A stretch of DNA of 64,000 nucleotides from Leifsonia shinshuensis (GCF_014217625.1 NZ_CP043641.1:4216001-4280000), one strand, 5' to 3'; positions 26,047 to 35,088 are shown, numbered from the stretch's first letter. Numbers and translations: made by a program. The notes: generated by a model not told the origin, from the letters alone.

Positions 26047-27029
26047 GCCGCGACCTCCTGGGTCCGGGCCTTCTGAGCTTTCTTCTCCGCATAGGCTGCG
26101 GCCGCCTCGCGCACCCACGCGCCGTCCTCGTGCGCGTCGCGTCGGCGCTGCAGCCGCTGCGCGTTGCACGGGCCGTCGCCGGCGATGACGCGCTGCAGCT
26201 CGCTCCAGTCGATCTCGCCGAGGTCGTAGGCCTGGCGCTCCTCGTTCCACTTCAGGTCCGGGTCGGGGAAGGTCACGCCGAGCGCCTCGGCCTGCGGGAC
26301 GAGCATCCCGACGAACCGCTGCCGCAGCTCGTCGTTGGAGAACCGCTTGATCTTCCACGCCATCGAGCGCGCGGAGTTGGGGGAGTCGGCGTCCGGCGGC
26401 CCGAACATCATCAGCGACGGCCAGTACCAGCGGTTCACCGCGTCCTGCGCCATCCGCTGCTGCTCCGGCGTGCCGCGCATGAGCGTGAGCAGGATCTCGA
26501 AGCCCTGCCGCTGGTGGAACGACTCCTCCTTGCAGATCCGCACCATAGCGCGGCCGTACGGGGCGTACGAGCACCGGCACAGCGGCACCTGGTTGCAGAT
26601 CGCCGCGCCGTCGACCAGCCAGCCGATCGCGCCGATGTCGGCCCAGCTCAGGGTCGGGTAGTTGAAGATCGAGGAGTACTTGGCGGCGCCGGTGATGAGC
26701 TGCTCTGTCATCTCGTCGCGCGTGATGCCGAGCGTCTGCGTCGCGGAGTAGAGGTAGAGGCCGTGGCCCGCCTCGTCCTGCACCTTGGCCATCAGGATGG
26801 CCTTGCGCTTGAGGCTCGGGGCGCGGCTGATCCAGTTGGCCTCCGGCTGCATTCCGATGATCTCGGAGTGCGCGTGCTGCGACATCTGCCGGATGAGCGT
26901 GCGCCGGTAGGCGTCAGGCATCCAGTCGCGCGGCTCGATGCGGGAATCGGCGGCGATGAGCTGCTCGAACAGGGCCTCGCCTGCCGCGTCGTCGTCGGTG
27001 GGGATGGTGGTCTCCGTTGCGTTCGTCAT
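26043..27029 (-). CDS. paaA: Phenylacetyl-CoA epoxidase catalytic subunit PaaA
   Basis: 328 residues from ATG 27029; an in-frame TTG 27050 is less likely. The ferritin-like diiron subunit epoxidises the ring of phenylacetyl-CoA; ligand-bearing helices are visible in [19 protein letters not shown] and [16 protein letters not shown]. First gene of paaABCDE-paaG. A PaaR-type TetR box lies 27 bp upstream of the start. Confidence 0.95.
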   Translation of the reverse strand: MTNATETTIPTDDDAAGEALFEQLIAADSRIEPRDWMPDAYRRTLIRQMSQHAHSEIIGMQPEANWISRAPSLKRKAILMAKVQDEAGHGLYLYSATQTLGITRDEMTEQLITGAAKYSSIFNYPTLSWADIGAIGWLVDGAAICNQVPLCRCSYAPYGRAMVRICKEESFHQRQGFEILLTLMRGTPEQQRMAQDAVNRWYWPSLMMFGPPDADSPNSARSMAWKIKRFSNDELRQRFVGMLVPQAEALGVTFPDPDLKWNEERQAYDLGEIDWSELQRVIAGDGPCNAQRLQRRRDAHEDGAWVREAAAAYAEKKAQKARTQEVAA

Positions 27030-27055
27030 CGAACTCGGCGCTCCAATCAATACTG

Positions 27056-27073
27056 ACTGATCGTTCGTTCAGT
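27056..27073. promoter_or_regulatory. PaaR-type TetR operator at the paaA/paaR divergent promoter
   Basis: ACTGATCGTTCGTTCAGT has ACTGA/TCAGT arms. Its reverse complement matches a site before the thiolase operon (33107-33124) at 15 of 18 positions, which marks both as operators of one regulator. Confidence 0.75.
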
Positions 27074-27110
27074 ATATGCGCGGCAGGCGGGTTCGTGCCA
27101 CACTTGCCAG

Positions 27111-27713
27111 GTGACCGACACCCGGACGGCCGAGCCCCTGCGCCGGGGCCGGCCCGGCTACGACCAGCGCGGCATCCTCGAAGTCGCCGTGGCCGCCTTC
27201 AACGAGCACGGATACGACGCGACCTCCATCGGGATGCTGGCCGAGCGGCTCGGGCTGTCCAAGTCGGCGATCTACCACCACGTCGCCTCCAAGGACGAAC
27301 TGCTCGCCCTTGCGCTCGACGAGGCCCTCGACGGTCTGGAGGGCGCGCTGCGCTCGGCCGAGGAGACCACGGGCACCGCCGCCGACCGGCTCGCGCAGGT
27401 GCTCCGCGAGGCCGTGCTCGTGCTGGCCGACCGCCTCCCGTACGTGACCCTGCTGCTGCGCGTGCGCGGCAACACCGAGGTCGAGCGGGCTGCGCTGCAG
27501 CGCCGGCGCGCGTTCGACCACGCCGTCGCCGCCCTGGTGGCGGAGGCGCGCGACGAGGGCTCGCTGCGGGTGGAGGCCGACCCGGCCGTGGTCGCCCGCC
27601 TCCTGTTCGGCATGATCAACTCGCTGACCGAGTGGTACGACCCCGCGGGACCCGTCACACCCGGCGAGCTGGCCGACACGATCCTCGCCCTCGCCCTGCG
27701 CACCCCCGCCTGA
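27111..27713 (+). CDS. paaR: TetR-family regulator PaaR of phenylacetate catabolism
   Basis: 200 residues from GTG 27111. The N-terminal TetR HTH (GILEVAVAAFNEHGYDATSI, LGLSKSAIYHHVASKDELL) is followed by an all-helical effector domain; the regulator probably releases DNA when phenylacetyl-CoA is present. It is divergent from paaA with a shared operator, and convergent with paaZ with a one-base gap. Confidence 0.9.
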   Translation: MTDTRTAEPLRRGRPGYDQRGILEVAVAAFNEHGYDATSIGMLAERLGLSKSAIYHHVASKDELLALALDEALDGLEGALRSAEETTGTAADRLAQVLREAVLVLADRLPYVTLLLRVRGNTEVERAALQRRRAFDHAVAALVAEARDEGSLRVEADPAVVARLLFGMINSLTEWYDPAGPVTPGELADTILALALRTPA

Positions 27714-27714
27714 C

Positions 27715-29766
27715 CTACTCCTTCGCGACGAGGGTGAGGACGTCGTAGGAGGCGACGAGCTCGTCCTTCTGGTTGAGGATGCGCGCGTCCCAGCGCACCT
27801 CGCCGTACTCGTCCGTCTCGCGCGGCGTGATCTGCTTGGCTGTCAGCGCCACCCGGATGCTGTCGCCGGGCGAGACCGGCGTGATGAACCGCAGGTTCTC
27901 CAGCCCGTAGTTCGCCAGCACGGGCCCGGGAGCCGGGTCCACGAACAGCCCGGCCGCCCACGACACCAGCAGGTAGCCGTGCGCGACGCGGCCGGGGAAG
28001 AACGGATTCGCGGCCGCGGCCTCCTCGTCCATGTGCGCGTAGAACGTGTCGCCGGTGAAGGTCGCGAACGTCTCGATGTCGTCCAGCGTGACGCGGCGCG
28101 ACTCCGACTGCACCTGGTCGCCGATCCGCAGCGTCGCGAGCGACTTGCGGAACGGGTGCGGCCCGTCGGTCGCGGCGGCGGCGCCCTCGTGCCACACGCC
28201 GGTCACGGCCGTGAGGAGGTCGGGGGAGCCCTGGATGGCCGTGCGCTGCATGTGGCCCAGCACCGCCCGGATGCCGCCCAGCTCCTCGCCGCCGCCCGCG
28301 CGGCCCGGGCCGCCGTGGACGAGGTGCGGCATCGGCGAGCCGTGCCCGGTGGAGGTGCGCGCGTCGTCGCGGTCGAGCAGGAGGATGCGGCCGTTGTACG
28401 CCGCGGTCCCCATCACCAGTTCGCGGGCGAACGCCGGATCGTGCGTCGCAGCGCTGGTCACGAGCGAGCCGCCGCCGAGCGCGACGAGCTGCGCCGCCTC
28501 CGCCGCCGTCTCGTACGGCAGCACGGCCGCGACCGGGCCGAAGGCCTCCACGGTGTGCGCCTCCGGCGTGCGGGCGTCGGCGAAGCGCAGCACGATCGGG
28601 GCGACGAAGGCGCCCTCCAGCTCGACTCCGACGCTGCCGTCTCCGCGGCGGACGCTCGGCTGGTCCAGCCCGCCGATCGCGAGCTCGCCGCCGGCCTCCA
28701 CCAGGCGCGCCACCTGGCGCAGCACCTCCGCGCGCTGCTCGCGCGAGGCGAGCGGGCCCATGGTGACGCCCTCCGCACGCGGATCACCGACCACGACGCG
28801 CTCCTCGATCCGCGAGCGGACCGCCCCGAGCACGGCCTCCACGGCGGCCGCCGGGACGATCGCGCGCCGGATCGCCGTGCACTTCTGGCCGGCCTTGGCG
28901 GTCAGCTCGACCACCAGCTGCTTGACGTAGGCGTCGAACTCGGGTGTCCCCTGCTGGGCGTCCGGACCGAGCACCGACGCGTTGATGGAGTCCGTCTCGC
29001 TCGTGAACCGCACCCCGCCGGTCTGCACCGCGTCGTGCGCGCGCAGCCGCTCGGCGGTGGAAGCCGACCCGGTGAACGCCACCAGGTCGCCCAGCCGCAG
29101 GTGGTCGAACAGCCCGGGGACGCCGCCGCTGACGAGCTGCAGCGTCCCGGCGGGCAGCAGGCCGGACTCGACCAGAATGCGCACCATCGCCTCCGCCACG
29201 TACGCGGTCGGCGTCGCCGGCTTCGCGAGCGTCGGCATCCCGGCCAGGAAGGACGGCGCGAACTTCTCCAGCAGCCCCCAGACCGGGAAGTTGAACGCGT
29301 TGATCTGCACGGCGACGCCGGGCAGCCGGGTGAAGATGTGCTGGCCGAGGAAGGAGCCGTCCTTCGCCAGCGACTCCGCAGGGCCGTCCACGACGACCTG
29401 CGCGTTCGGGAGCTCGCGGCGGCCCTTCGAGGAGTAGGTGAACAGGGCTCCGATGCCGCCGTCCACGTCGATCCAGGCGTCCGTCCGGGTGGCGCCGGCC
29501 CGGGCGGAGAGGTCGTACAGCTCCTGCTTGCGCTCGGTCAGCACCTGCGCCATCCGCTTCAGCAGCACCGCGCGCTGGTGGAAGGTCAGCTCGCCGAGCG
29601 AAGCCTGGCCGACCGTGCGCGCGTAGTCGAGCGCTCCCGCCAGGTCGGCGCCCTCTGCGCTGACCCGGGCGACGAGTTCGCCGGTAGAGGCGTCGCGCAC
29701 CTCGGCCGCGCCGTCGTCGGACGCGGGGCTCCACCACTGATCGCGCAGGTAGCTGGGCAGACTCAT
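27715..29766 (-). CDS. paaZ: Bifunctional oxepin-CoA hydrolase/3-oxo-5,6-dehydrosuberyl-CoA semialdehyde dehydrogenase PaaZ
   Basis: 683 residues from ATG 29766 with GGAGG upstream. The N-terminal aldehyde dehydrogenase domain (about 1-515) has GQKCTAIRRAIVP (catalytic cysteine) and VQINAFNFPVWGLLEKFAP; the C-terminal MaoC-like hydratase domain has ATFTGDTFYAHMDEEAA and ARHGY-type FPGRVAHGYLL. It opens the oxepin ring and oxidises the semialdehyde. The gene has its own promoter region, with a 15-bp-period repeat upstream. Confidence 0.94.
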   Translation of the reverse strand: MSLPSYLRDQWWSPASDDGAAEVRDASTGELVARVSAEGADLAGALDYARTVGQASLGELTFHQRAVLLKRMAQVLTERKQELYDLSARAGATRTDAWIDVDGGIGALFTYSSKGRRELPNAQVVVDGPAESLAKDGSFLGQHIFTRLPGVAVQINAFNFPVWGLLEKFAPSFLAGMPTLAKPATPTAYVAEAMVRILVESGLLPAGTLQLVSGGVPGLFDHLRLGDLVAFTGSASTAERLRAHDAVQTGGVRFTSETDSINASVLGPDAQQGTPEFDAYVKQLVVELTAKAGQKCTAIRRAIVPAAAVEAVLGAVRSRIEERVVVGDPRAEGVTMGPLASREQRAEVLRQVARLVEAGGELAIGGLDQPSVRRGDGSVGVELEGAFVAPIVLRFADARTPEAHTVEAFGPVAAVLPYETAAEAAQLVALGGGSLVTSAATHDPAFARELVMGTAAYNGRILLLDRDDARTSTGHGSPMPHLVHGGPGRAGGGEELGGIRAVLGHMQRTAIQGSPDLLTAVTGVWHEGAAAATDGPHPFRKSLATLRIGDQVQSESRRVTLDDIETFATFTGDTFYAHMDEEAAAANPFFPGRVAHGYLLVSWAAGLFVDPAPGPVLANYGLENLRFITPVSPGDSIRVALTAKQITPRETDEYGEVRWDARILNQKDELVASYDVLTLVAKE

Positions 29767-29810
29767 GATTCGGTACCTCCCGGGAGGGTCGGGAGCGACG
29801 GCGCTCCGCT

Positions 29811-29836
29811 GGATCGGACATCGGTGGATCGGACAT
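29811..29836. repeat. Two GGATCGGACAT direct repeats with 15-bp period before paaZ
   Basis: Identical 11-mers at 29811-29821 and 29826-29836 lie in the 81-bp gap between divergent paaZ and paaI. They could be a regulator site; no PaaR-like box is visible in this gap. Confidence 0.55.
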
Positions 29837-29847
29837 AGGCTGGTGCC

Positions 29848-30252
29848 GTGGCCGATGGAGACTGGACGATCGAGCTCGGCGAGCTCGACGAGAAGATGGG
29901 CGTGCGCATCCTGGAGCAATCCGCGGAGCGCGTCGTCGCGACGATGCCGGTGGCGGGCAACCGCCAGTCGTTCGGGCTGCTGCACGGCGGCGCCTCTGTG
30001 GCGTTCGCGGAGGCTCTCGGCTCGTGGGCGGCCGTCATCCACGCCGGGCCCGGCCGCAGCGCCGTCGGGCTCGACATCAACGCCACGCACCACCGGTCGG
30101 CGCGCAGCGGTCTGGTGACCGGCGTCGCGACCGCCATCCGGCTCGGCAGGAAGGTGACCTCGCACGAGGTGGTCCTGACCGACGAGGACGGCAACCGGCT
30201 GTGCACCGTGCGCATCACGAACCTCATCGTGGACGCTCCGGAGCGCGCGTGA
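29848..30252 (+). CDS. paaI: Hotdog-fold acyl-CoA thioesterase PaaI
   Basis: 134 residues from GTG 29848. The hotdog motif with the catalytic region GLLHGGASVAFAEALGSWAA and GLDINATHHRSARSG matches PaaI-type thioesterases that rescue CoA from blocked phenylacetate intermediates. Divergent from paaZ. Its last 29 bp overlap the convergent 3-hydroxyacyl-CoA dehydrogenase gene. Confidence 0.9.
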   Translation: MADGDWTIELGELDEKMGVRILEQSAERVVATMPVAGNRQSFGLLHGGASVAFAEALGSWAAVIHAGPGRSAVGLDINATHHRSARSGLVTGVATAIRLGRKVTSHEVVLTDEDGNRLCTVRITNLIVDAPERA

Positions 30253-31147
30253 GCGGGGAGCCGCCCGCCGCCTCGTCGCCGCTCCAGTCGTAGAACCCGC
30301 GCCCGGACTTGCGGCCGAGGAGGCCGTCCGCGACCATCCGGCGCAGCAGCGCGGGAGGCTCGAAGCGCGGACCGAGCTCGCCCGCGAGGTAGTCGGCGAT
30401 GTCGAGCCGCACGTCCAGCCCGACGATGTCGGTGAGCCGCAGCGGCCCGACCGGATGTTTGTAGCCGAGGGTCATCGCCGCGTCGATGGCCTCCGGGGAG
30501 GCGACGCCCTCCTCGACCATCCGCACCGCCTCCAGTCCGAGCAGCACGCCGAGCCGCGACGACGCGAAGCCGGGGGAGTCGCGCACCACGATCGGCGTCT
30601 TGCCGAGCGCGGCCACCCAGCCGGTGGCGAGGTCGACGGCGCTCGGCGCGGTCGCCTGCCCGGCCACGACCTCCACCAGCGCAGAGGCCGGCACGGGGTT
30701 GAAGAAGTGCATGCCGAGGAAGCCGCCCGGCCGGTTCAGCGACTCGGCGAGGCCGTCGATGGAGAGCGAGGAGGTGTTGCTCGCCAGCACGGCGTCCGGC
30801 TCCAGCAGCTCTTCGGCGCGGCGGAGGGCGTCGTGCTTGAGCTCGGGGAGCTCGGGCACGGCCTCCACCACGAGGGCGGCGCCGCGCAGGGCGTCCCAGG
30901 AGGTCGTGGCGATCAGGCGGTCGGCGGCCGGGGCGGTCGCGCCGCGTCGGACGCTGCCGTCGACGGCGGCCTCCACCCGTTCACGGGCGCCGTCGGCCGA
31001 GGCGGCGTCGCGCTCGACGACGGCGACCCGGGCGCCGGCCATCAGGAACGCGTGCGCGATGCCGGCGCCCATGCGGCCGCCGCCGATCACTCCGACGTGC
31101 TCGGGGACGCCGACCCGCCCGGGGACGCCTGCCGTCCGGTCGCTCAT
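30224..31147 (-). CDS. paaH: 3-hydroxyacyl-CoA dehydrogenase (PaaH-type)
   Basis: 307 residues. The NAD-binding Rossmann motif is GVIGGGRMGAGIAHAF (residues about 19-34), with catalytic HFFNPVP and the C-terminal dimerisation domain (GFASSRLGVLLGLEAVRMVEEG, MTLGYKHPVGPLRLTDIVGLD). It converts 3-hydroxyadipyl-CoA to the 3-oxo form. Third gene of the paaJ-paaF-paaH operon, overlapping the hydratase by 4 bp. Confidence 0.92.
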   Translation of the reverse strand: MSDRTAGVPGRVGVPEHVGVIGGGRMGAGIAHAFLMAGARVAVVERDAASADGARERVEAAVDGSVRRGATAPAADRLIATTSWDALRGAALVVEAVPELPELKHDALRRAEELLEPDAVLASNTSSLSIDGLAESLNRPGGFLGMHFFNPVPASALVEVVAGQATAPSAVDLATGWVAALGKTPIVVRDSPGFASSRLGVLLGLEAVRMVEEGVASPEAIDAAMTLGYKHPVGPLRLTDIVGLDVRLDIADYLAGELGPRFEPPALLRRMVADGLLGRKSGRGFYDWSGDEAAGGSPLTRAPERPR

Positions 31148-31887
31148 CGCTTCCTCCGCTCCAGGAACTCCGTCATCCGCCTGTGCTTCTCCGCCGACTC
31201 GAACAGCACGGCCTGCGCCTCCCGCTCGGCCCGCGGATGGTCGCTCAGCGGCGCGCGGAGGACGCGCTTCGTGTACTGCGTCGCGAGCGGGTCGTTCTTC
31301 GCGATCCGGTCGGCCAGGGCGTGCGCGCCCGCGAGCAGTTCACCCGGCTCGAACAGGTCGCTCACGAGCCCGGCCGCCAGCGCCTCCTCGCCGTTCAGCA
31401 CGCGGCCCGCCAGGGTGATCTCGGCCGCGAGCGGTTCGCCGACCAGCTGCGGCAGCCGCCACAGCGCGCCGGCGGCCGCGATGATCCCGAGCGAGGTCTC
31501 CGGGTTCCCGATCCGCAGCCGCGGGGTGCCGAGCCGGAAGTCCGCCGCGTAGGCGAGTTCGGCGCCGCCGCCCAGCGCATAGCCGTCGAGGGCTGCGATC
31601 ACCGGCATCGGCAGCTCCGCGATCCGGATGAAGATCGTCGCGTTGATCCCGCGGCGGGCGTCGGCCGCCGTGCGCTCACGCAGCTCGGCGATGTCGGCGC
31701 CGGACGCGAAGACGCCCTCCGAACCGGTGAGGATCAGGATGCGCGGATCGCGCTCCAGGTCCTCGCACAGCTCGTGCAGCTCGTCCACCATCCGCTGGTC
31801 GATCGCGTTGCGCCGCTCGGGACGGTTCAGCGTCGCGACCACGCGGTCGGCGCCCTCGGCGACGAGGAGGGTCGTCGGCTCGGTCAT
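31144..31887 (-). CDS. paaF: Enoyl-CoA hydratase (PaaF-type)
   Basis: 247 residues from ATG 31887, which overlaps the thiolase stop by one base. Crotonase motifs are FASGADIAELRE and IAALDGYALGGGAELAYAADFRL with a glutamate in the usual catalytic area (NPETSLGIIAAAG). It hydrates 2,3-didehydroadipyl-CoA. The co-operonic thiolase and dehydrogenase support the pathway role. Confidence 0.88.
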   Translation of the reverse strand: MTEPTTLLVAEGADRVVATLNRPERRNAIDQRMVDELHELCEDLERDPRILILTGSEGVFASGADIAELRERTAADARRGINATIFIRIAELPMPVIAALDGYALGGGAELAYAADFRLGTPRLRIGNPETSLGIIAAAGALWRLPQLVGEPLAAEITLAGRVLNGEEALAAGLVSDLFEPGELLAGAHALADRIAKNDPLATQYTKRVLRAPLSDHPRAEREAQAVLFESAEKHRRMTEFLERRKR

Positions 31888-33083
31888 CACAGCGCCTCCA
31901 CGATCAGGGCCGCGCCCTGGCCGACGCCGACGCACATCGTCGCCAGGCCGTACCGGGACTGCTCGCGCTCCATCCGGCCGAGCAGCGTCACGAGGATGCG
32001 CGCGCCGCTGGACCCGAGTGCGTGCCCGAGCGCGATCGCCCCGCCGTCGGCGTTCACGCGCGCCCGGCCGCTGTCGTCGTCGAGGCCGAGCCGGCGCAGG
32101 CACGCGATCGCCTGGGCGGCGAACGCCTCGTTGAGCTCGATGCTGCCGATCTCGCCGAGCTCCAGGCCGGCGCGCTCCAGCGCCCGGTTGGTCGCGGGGA
32201 CCGGGCCGAGCCCCATCACCTCCGGCGCGACGCCGGCGCTCGCCGAGGCGACGATCCTGGCGCGCGGGCGGAGGCCGTAGCGCTGCACGGCGTCGCCGCT
32301 CGCGACCACGATGGCGGAGGCGCCGTCGTTCAGCGGCGAGGAGTTGCCCGCTGTGACCACGCTGCCGCCCGCGACCACCGGCCGCAGCGCAGCGAGGGCC
32401 GCCGCGTCGGTGTCGCGGCGGATGCTCTCGTCGGCCGTGACCTCCCCGGCGGCGGTCGTGACCGGGATGATCTCGCCGGCGAAGCGACCCGCGTCGGTCG
32501 CCGCCGCCGCGCGCCGGTGGCTCTGCAGGGCGAACGCGTCGGCGTCCTCCCGGCTGATCCCGTCGAGCCGGGCGACCTCCTCCGCCGTCTCCGGCATCGA
32601 GTAGGTGGCCTTGTCGCGCTCCAGGAACCGCGGGTTGGTGAAGCGCCAGCCGATGGAGGTGTCGAACTGCGGCCCCGGCTTCGCCCACGGGCGCGCGGGC
32701 TTCGCCTGCACCCAGGGCGCCCGGGTCATCGACTCCACTCCGCCCGCCACGATCAGGTCGGCGTCGCCCGCGCGGATCGCCTGACCGGCCAGGGTCACGG
32801 CGCTGAGGCCGGACGCGCAGAGCCGGTTGACCGTGACGCCCGGCACGGTGTCGGGGAGGCCGGCCAGCAGCGCGGCCATGCGCGCCACGTTCCGGTTGTC
32901 CTCGCCCGCCTGGTTCGCGGCGCCGAGCATGACGTCGTCGAGCGCCGACCCGTCCACGTCCGCGCGCCGCACCGCCTCGGCGACGACGAGGGCGGCGAGG
33001 TCGTCGGACCGGACGCCCGCCAATGCTCCGCCATAGCGTCCGACCGCGGTACGGACACCGCCGACGAGGTAGGCCTCGGGCAT
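31887..33083 (-). CDS. paaJ: Acetyl-CoA acyltransferase (3-oxoadipyl-CoA thiolase, PaaJ-type)
   Basis: 398 residues, the normal thiolase length. Catalytic residues lie in NRLCASGLSAVTLAGQAI (nucleophilic cysteine about 90), NEAFAAQAIACLRRLG (histidine position replaced in the local motif by glutamine-alanine context), GHALGSSGARI (histidine) and CVGVGQGAALIVE (cysteine). It cleaves 3-oxoadipyl-CoA to succinyl-CoA and acetyl-CoA. First gene of the second paa operon, preceded by a PaaR-type box. Confidence 0.92.
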   Translation of the reverse strand: MPEAYLVGGVRTAVGRYGGALAGVRSDDLAALVVAEAVRRADVDGSALDDVMLGAANQAGEDNRNVARMAALLAGLPDTVPGVTVNRLCASGLSAVTLAGQAIRAGDADLIVAGGVESMTRAPWVQAKPARPWAKPGPQFDTSIGWRFTNPRFLERDKATYSMPETAEEVARLDGISREDADAFALQSHRRAAAATDAGRFAGEIIPVTTAAGEVTADESIRRDTDAAALAALRPVVAGGSVVTAGNSSPLNDGASAIVVASGDAVQRYGLRPRARIVASASAGVAPEVMGLGPVPATNRALERAGLELGEIGSIELNEAFAAQAIACLRRLGLDDDSGRARVNADGGAIALGHALGSSGARILVTLLGRMEREQSRYGLATMCVGVGQGAALIVEAL

Positions 33084-33106
33084 CGCAGCTCCTTCGAATG
33101 CGAATT

Positions 33107-33124
33107 ACCGAACGAACGTTCAGC
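33107..33124. promoter_or_regulatory. PaaR-type TetR operator before the thiolase operon
   Basis: ACCGAACGAACGTTCAGC, 24 bp upstream of the thiolase start, matches the reverse complement of the paaA/paaR site at 15 of 18 positions. Confidence 0.75.
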
Positions 33125-34320
33125 TAGTAAATAGTCGCAGAACCCCGACCGGCGAGCAACCGCCGCGCCCGCGAGGCGCGCTCCGCCGACGCGACGACCA
33201 CCCCCAGGATCACCACCGCGCACGCGATGGCGGCCGCGGCCGGCAGCCAGAGCGCCGCGACCGCGAGCGCCGCCGACAGCCCGACCGCCGGCGTCGCCCA
33301 GCGCAGCACCACCCGCCACGGGTCGCCGTAGCGCCGCGCGATGACCGCGTTCGTCAGGTAGAAGAGCGCGATCCCGCCGCCGAGCGACACCGCCAGCGCG
33401 GGCGGAAGCGCCTCGCCCGGATGCGCGATCCCCTCCGCGAGCGCGCCGGACAGCGCGGTCACCCCGGCCAGCAGCAGGAAGGGCAGGAAGGCCACCGTGT
33501 CCCGGATCGTCCGCGCGTCGCCGGCCTCCAGCAGCCGCTCCAGCCCGCTGGTCATCGCGTCGACGCCGTAGAGGAAGAACGACCACGCCAGCCCGGAGGT
33601 CAGCAGCAGGCCGAGCACGCCGACGATCCCGGCCGCGACGGTCCACGCGCCGCTGACCGCGTCCACGATGCTCAGCACCGACTCGCCCAGCACGATGATC
33701 ACCAGCAGCCCGAACCGTTCGGACAGGTGCTCGACGTTCAGCCGGTCGAGCGCGATCGCCGCCCAGCTCCCGGACGTCGCGGTCAGCAGCACGATCTCCA
33801 GGACGATCGCGACCGCCCAGAGCACGTAGTCCGCGGGCGAGGGGAGGGCGATCGACACCAGCCAGATCACGGCCGTCAGCCCGTTGTAGGCGAGGATGCG
33901 GACCCGCGAGGCCCTGCCGTTGGACCAGGAGAAGCCGATCCACACCACCAGCAGCAGCACCCGCAGCGCCGCGTTGCCCGCCGCGAACAGCCACGCCCGG
34001 TCGCCGACCGCCTCCGGGGCCGCGACCGCGAGCGCGCCGACGGCGAACATCGCGATCAGCATGACGATGGACAGCCGCCGCGCGCTGAGCTGCGGCGACA
34101 CGTCCACGACGAAGGTCAGGTTCACCCACGACCACCACACCGACGCGAACAGCGCCACGAAGACCGCGAGCGTCCCGAACGAGGGCTCGGTGTGGAGTCC
34201 GTGCGCGAGCTGCCCGACCAGCGCGACGAACACGAGGTCGAAGAACAGCTCCATCCAGTGCGCCCGCGACGGATCCCGGTCGCCGGCGACGGGCAGCCGG
34301 GGGAGGGAGACGCCGCTCAT
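33124..34320 (-). CDS. Low-temperature-requirement protein A (LtrA) family membrane protein
   Basis: 398 residues with about 10-12 membrane helices. The family motif is HWMELFFDLVFVALVGQLAHGL near the N-terminus, and FGLLVIIVLGESVLSIVDAV near the middle. LtrA was named for a Listeria cold-growth phenotype; molecular function is not known. I start at ATG 34320, overlapping the preceding small gene by 4 bp (ATGA), so three genes form one translationally coupled unit. Confidence 0.88.
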   Translation of the reverse strand: MSGVSLPRLPVAGDRDPSRAHWMELFFDLVFVALVGQLAHGLHTEPSFGTLAVFVALFASVWWSWVNLTFVVDVSPQLSARRLSIVMLIAMFAVGALAVAAPEAVGDRAWLFAAGNAALRVLLLVVWIGFSWSNGRASRVRILAYNGLTAVIWLVSIALPSPADYVLWAVAIVLEIVLLTATSGSWAAIALDRLNVEHLSERFGLLVIIVLGESVLSIVDAVSGAWTVAAGIVGVLGLLLTSGLAWSFFLYGVDAMTSGLERLLEAGDARTIRDTVAFLPFLLLAGVTALSGALAEGIAHPGEALPPALAVSLGGGIALFYLTNAVIARRYGDPWRVVLRWATPAVGLSAALAVAALWLPAAAAIACAVVILGVVVASAERASRARRLLAGRGSATIY

Positions 34321-34556
34321 CCGCGCCGGCCGGCGGTGAGGAAGTGGTCGACGGCGGCGCGGACCCCGGCGTCGTCGGCGTAGCCGGACAGCGAGATGCC
34401 GTCGAGGGCGCTCCACGCGGCGGGGCCGCCGAGCGCGGCGGCGCGGTCGCGGTCGGAGCGCAGCCGGGAGGCGCGCACGATCAGCGCGGCGACGGTGAGG
34501 GCGAGCGCGAGCACGACGACGAAGGAGGCCAGGACGACGACGATGGTGGTGCTCAC
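34317..34556 (-). CDS. Small single-pass membrane protein coupled to LtrA
   Basis: 79 residues from GTG 34556. An N-terminal hydrophobic helix (about 4-28) is followed by a basic patch and a soluble tail (WSALDGISLSGYADDAGVRA). No family recognised. It overlaps both neighbours by 4 bp. Confidence 0.65.
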   Translation of the reverse strand: MSTTIVVVLASFVVVLALALTVAALIVRASRLRSDRDRAAALGGPAAWSALDGISLSGYADDAGVRAAVDHFLTAGRRG

Positions 34557-34966
34557 GGCTGCGCTCCCGGTGCTGTGCTGGGCGGCGCGGGCGGCTGTCG
34601 CAGCGCCAGCAGCTCGGCGAGCAGCCCCTGCGCCAGCACGAACGTCCGCTGTGCCCGACGCGCGAGCACGTAGAAGACGCCGCCGCTCAGCATGGTGGCG
34701 GTCCCGGCGATCAGCACCCACAGCCACGCGGCGACCGGGACAGGGTTCACCCCCGGATTCGACTGCAGCACCGGGACCACGAGCGAGAGGATGACTCCCG
34801 ATCCGGCGGCGGCGAGCGCCTTCGCGAGCGTCATCGTGTGCTCGTACCGCCAGGTCAGCGCCATGGTCAGGCCGTCGACGGCCGCGCGGTCGTCCAGCCG
34901 GGCGAGGGCCATCAGGTCCCCGACCGTCAGCTCCGACGTGACCGCGCCCGCCGCAGGGTTCGCCAT
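34553..34966 (-). CDS. Two-helix membrane protein, first gene of the LtrA operon
   Basis: 137 residues from ATG 34966. An N-terminal soluble helical part (about 15-50) precedes two membrane helices (about 52-68 and 79-101) and a helical tail (RTFVLAQGLLAELLALRQ). No family recognised. The following gene starts within its stop codon (GTGA). Confidence 0.65.
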   Translation of the reverse strand: MANPAAGAVTSELTVGDLMALARLDDRAAVDGLTMALTWRYEHTMTLAKALAAAGSGVILSLVVPVLQSNPGVNPVPVAAWLWVLIAGTATMLSGGVFYVLARRAQRTFVLAQGLLAELLALRQPPAPPSTAPGAQP

Positions 34967-34990
34967 AGCGTGAGCGTAGCGCCGCGGGCA

Positions 34991-35082
34991 CGATTCGGCA
35001 CGAATGTCGCGCACGCCGCACACCCACATTCGGCACGAATGTCGCGAATCGCGCTGCCATTCACGACATTCGGCACGAATGT
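34991..35082. repeat. Hairpin repeat cluster, locus 1 (three copies)
   Basis: ACATTCGGCACGAATGT, a 7-bp-arm palindrome with a 3-nt centre, occurs at 35026-35042 and 35066-35082, with a shortened copy (ATTCGGCACGAATGT) at 34993-35007. Flanks share TCGCGAAT and TTCACGACATTCG with the cluster at 52921-53021. The position between genes suggests a REP-like family or a transcription terminator. Confidence 0.85.
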
Positions 35083-35088
35083 GCGCCG

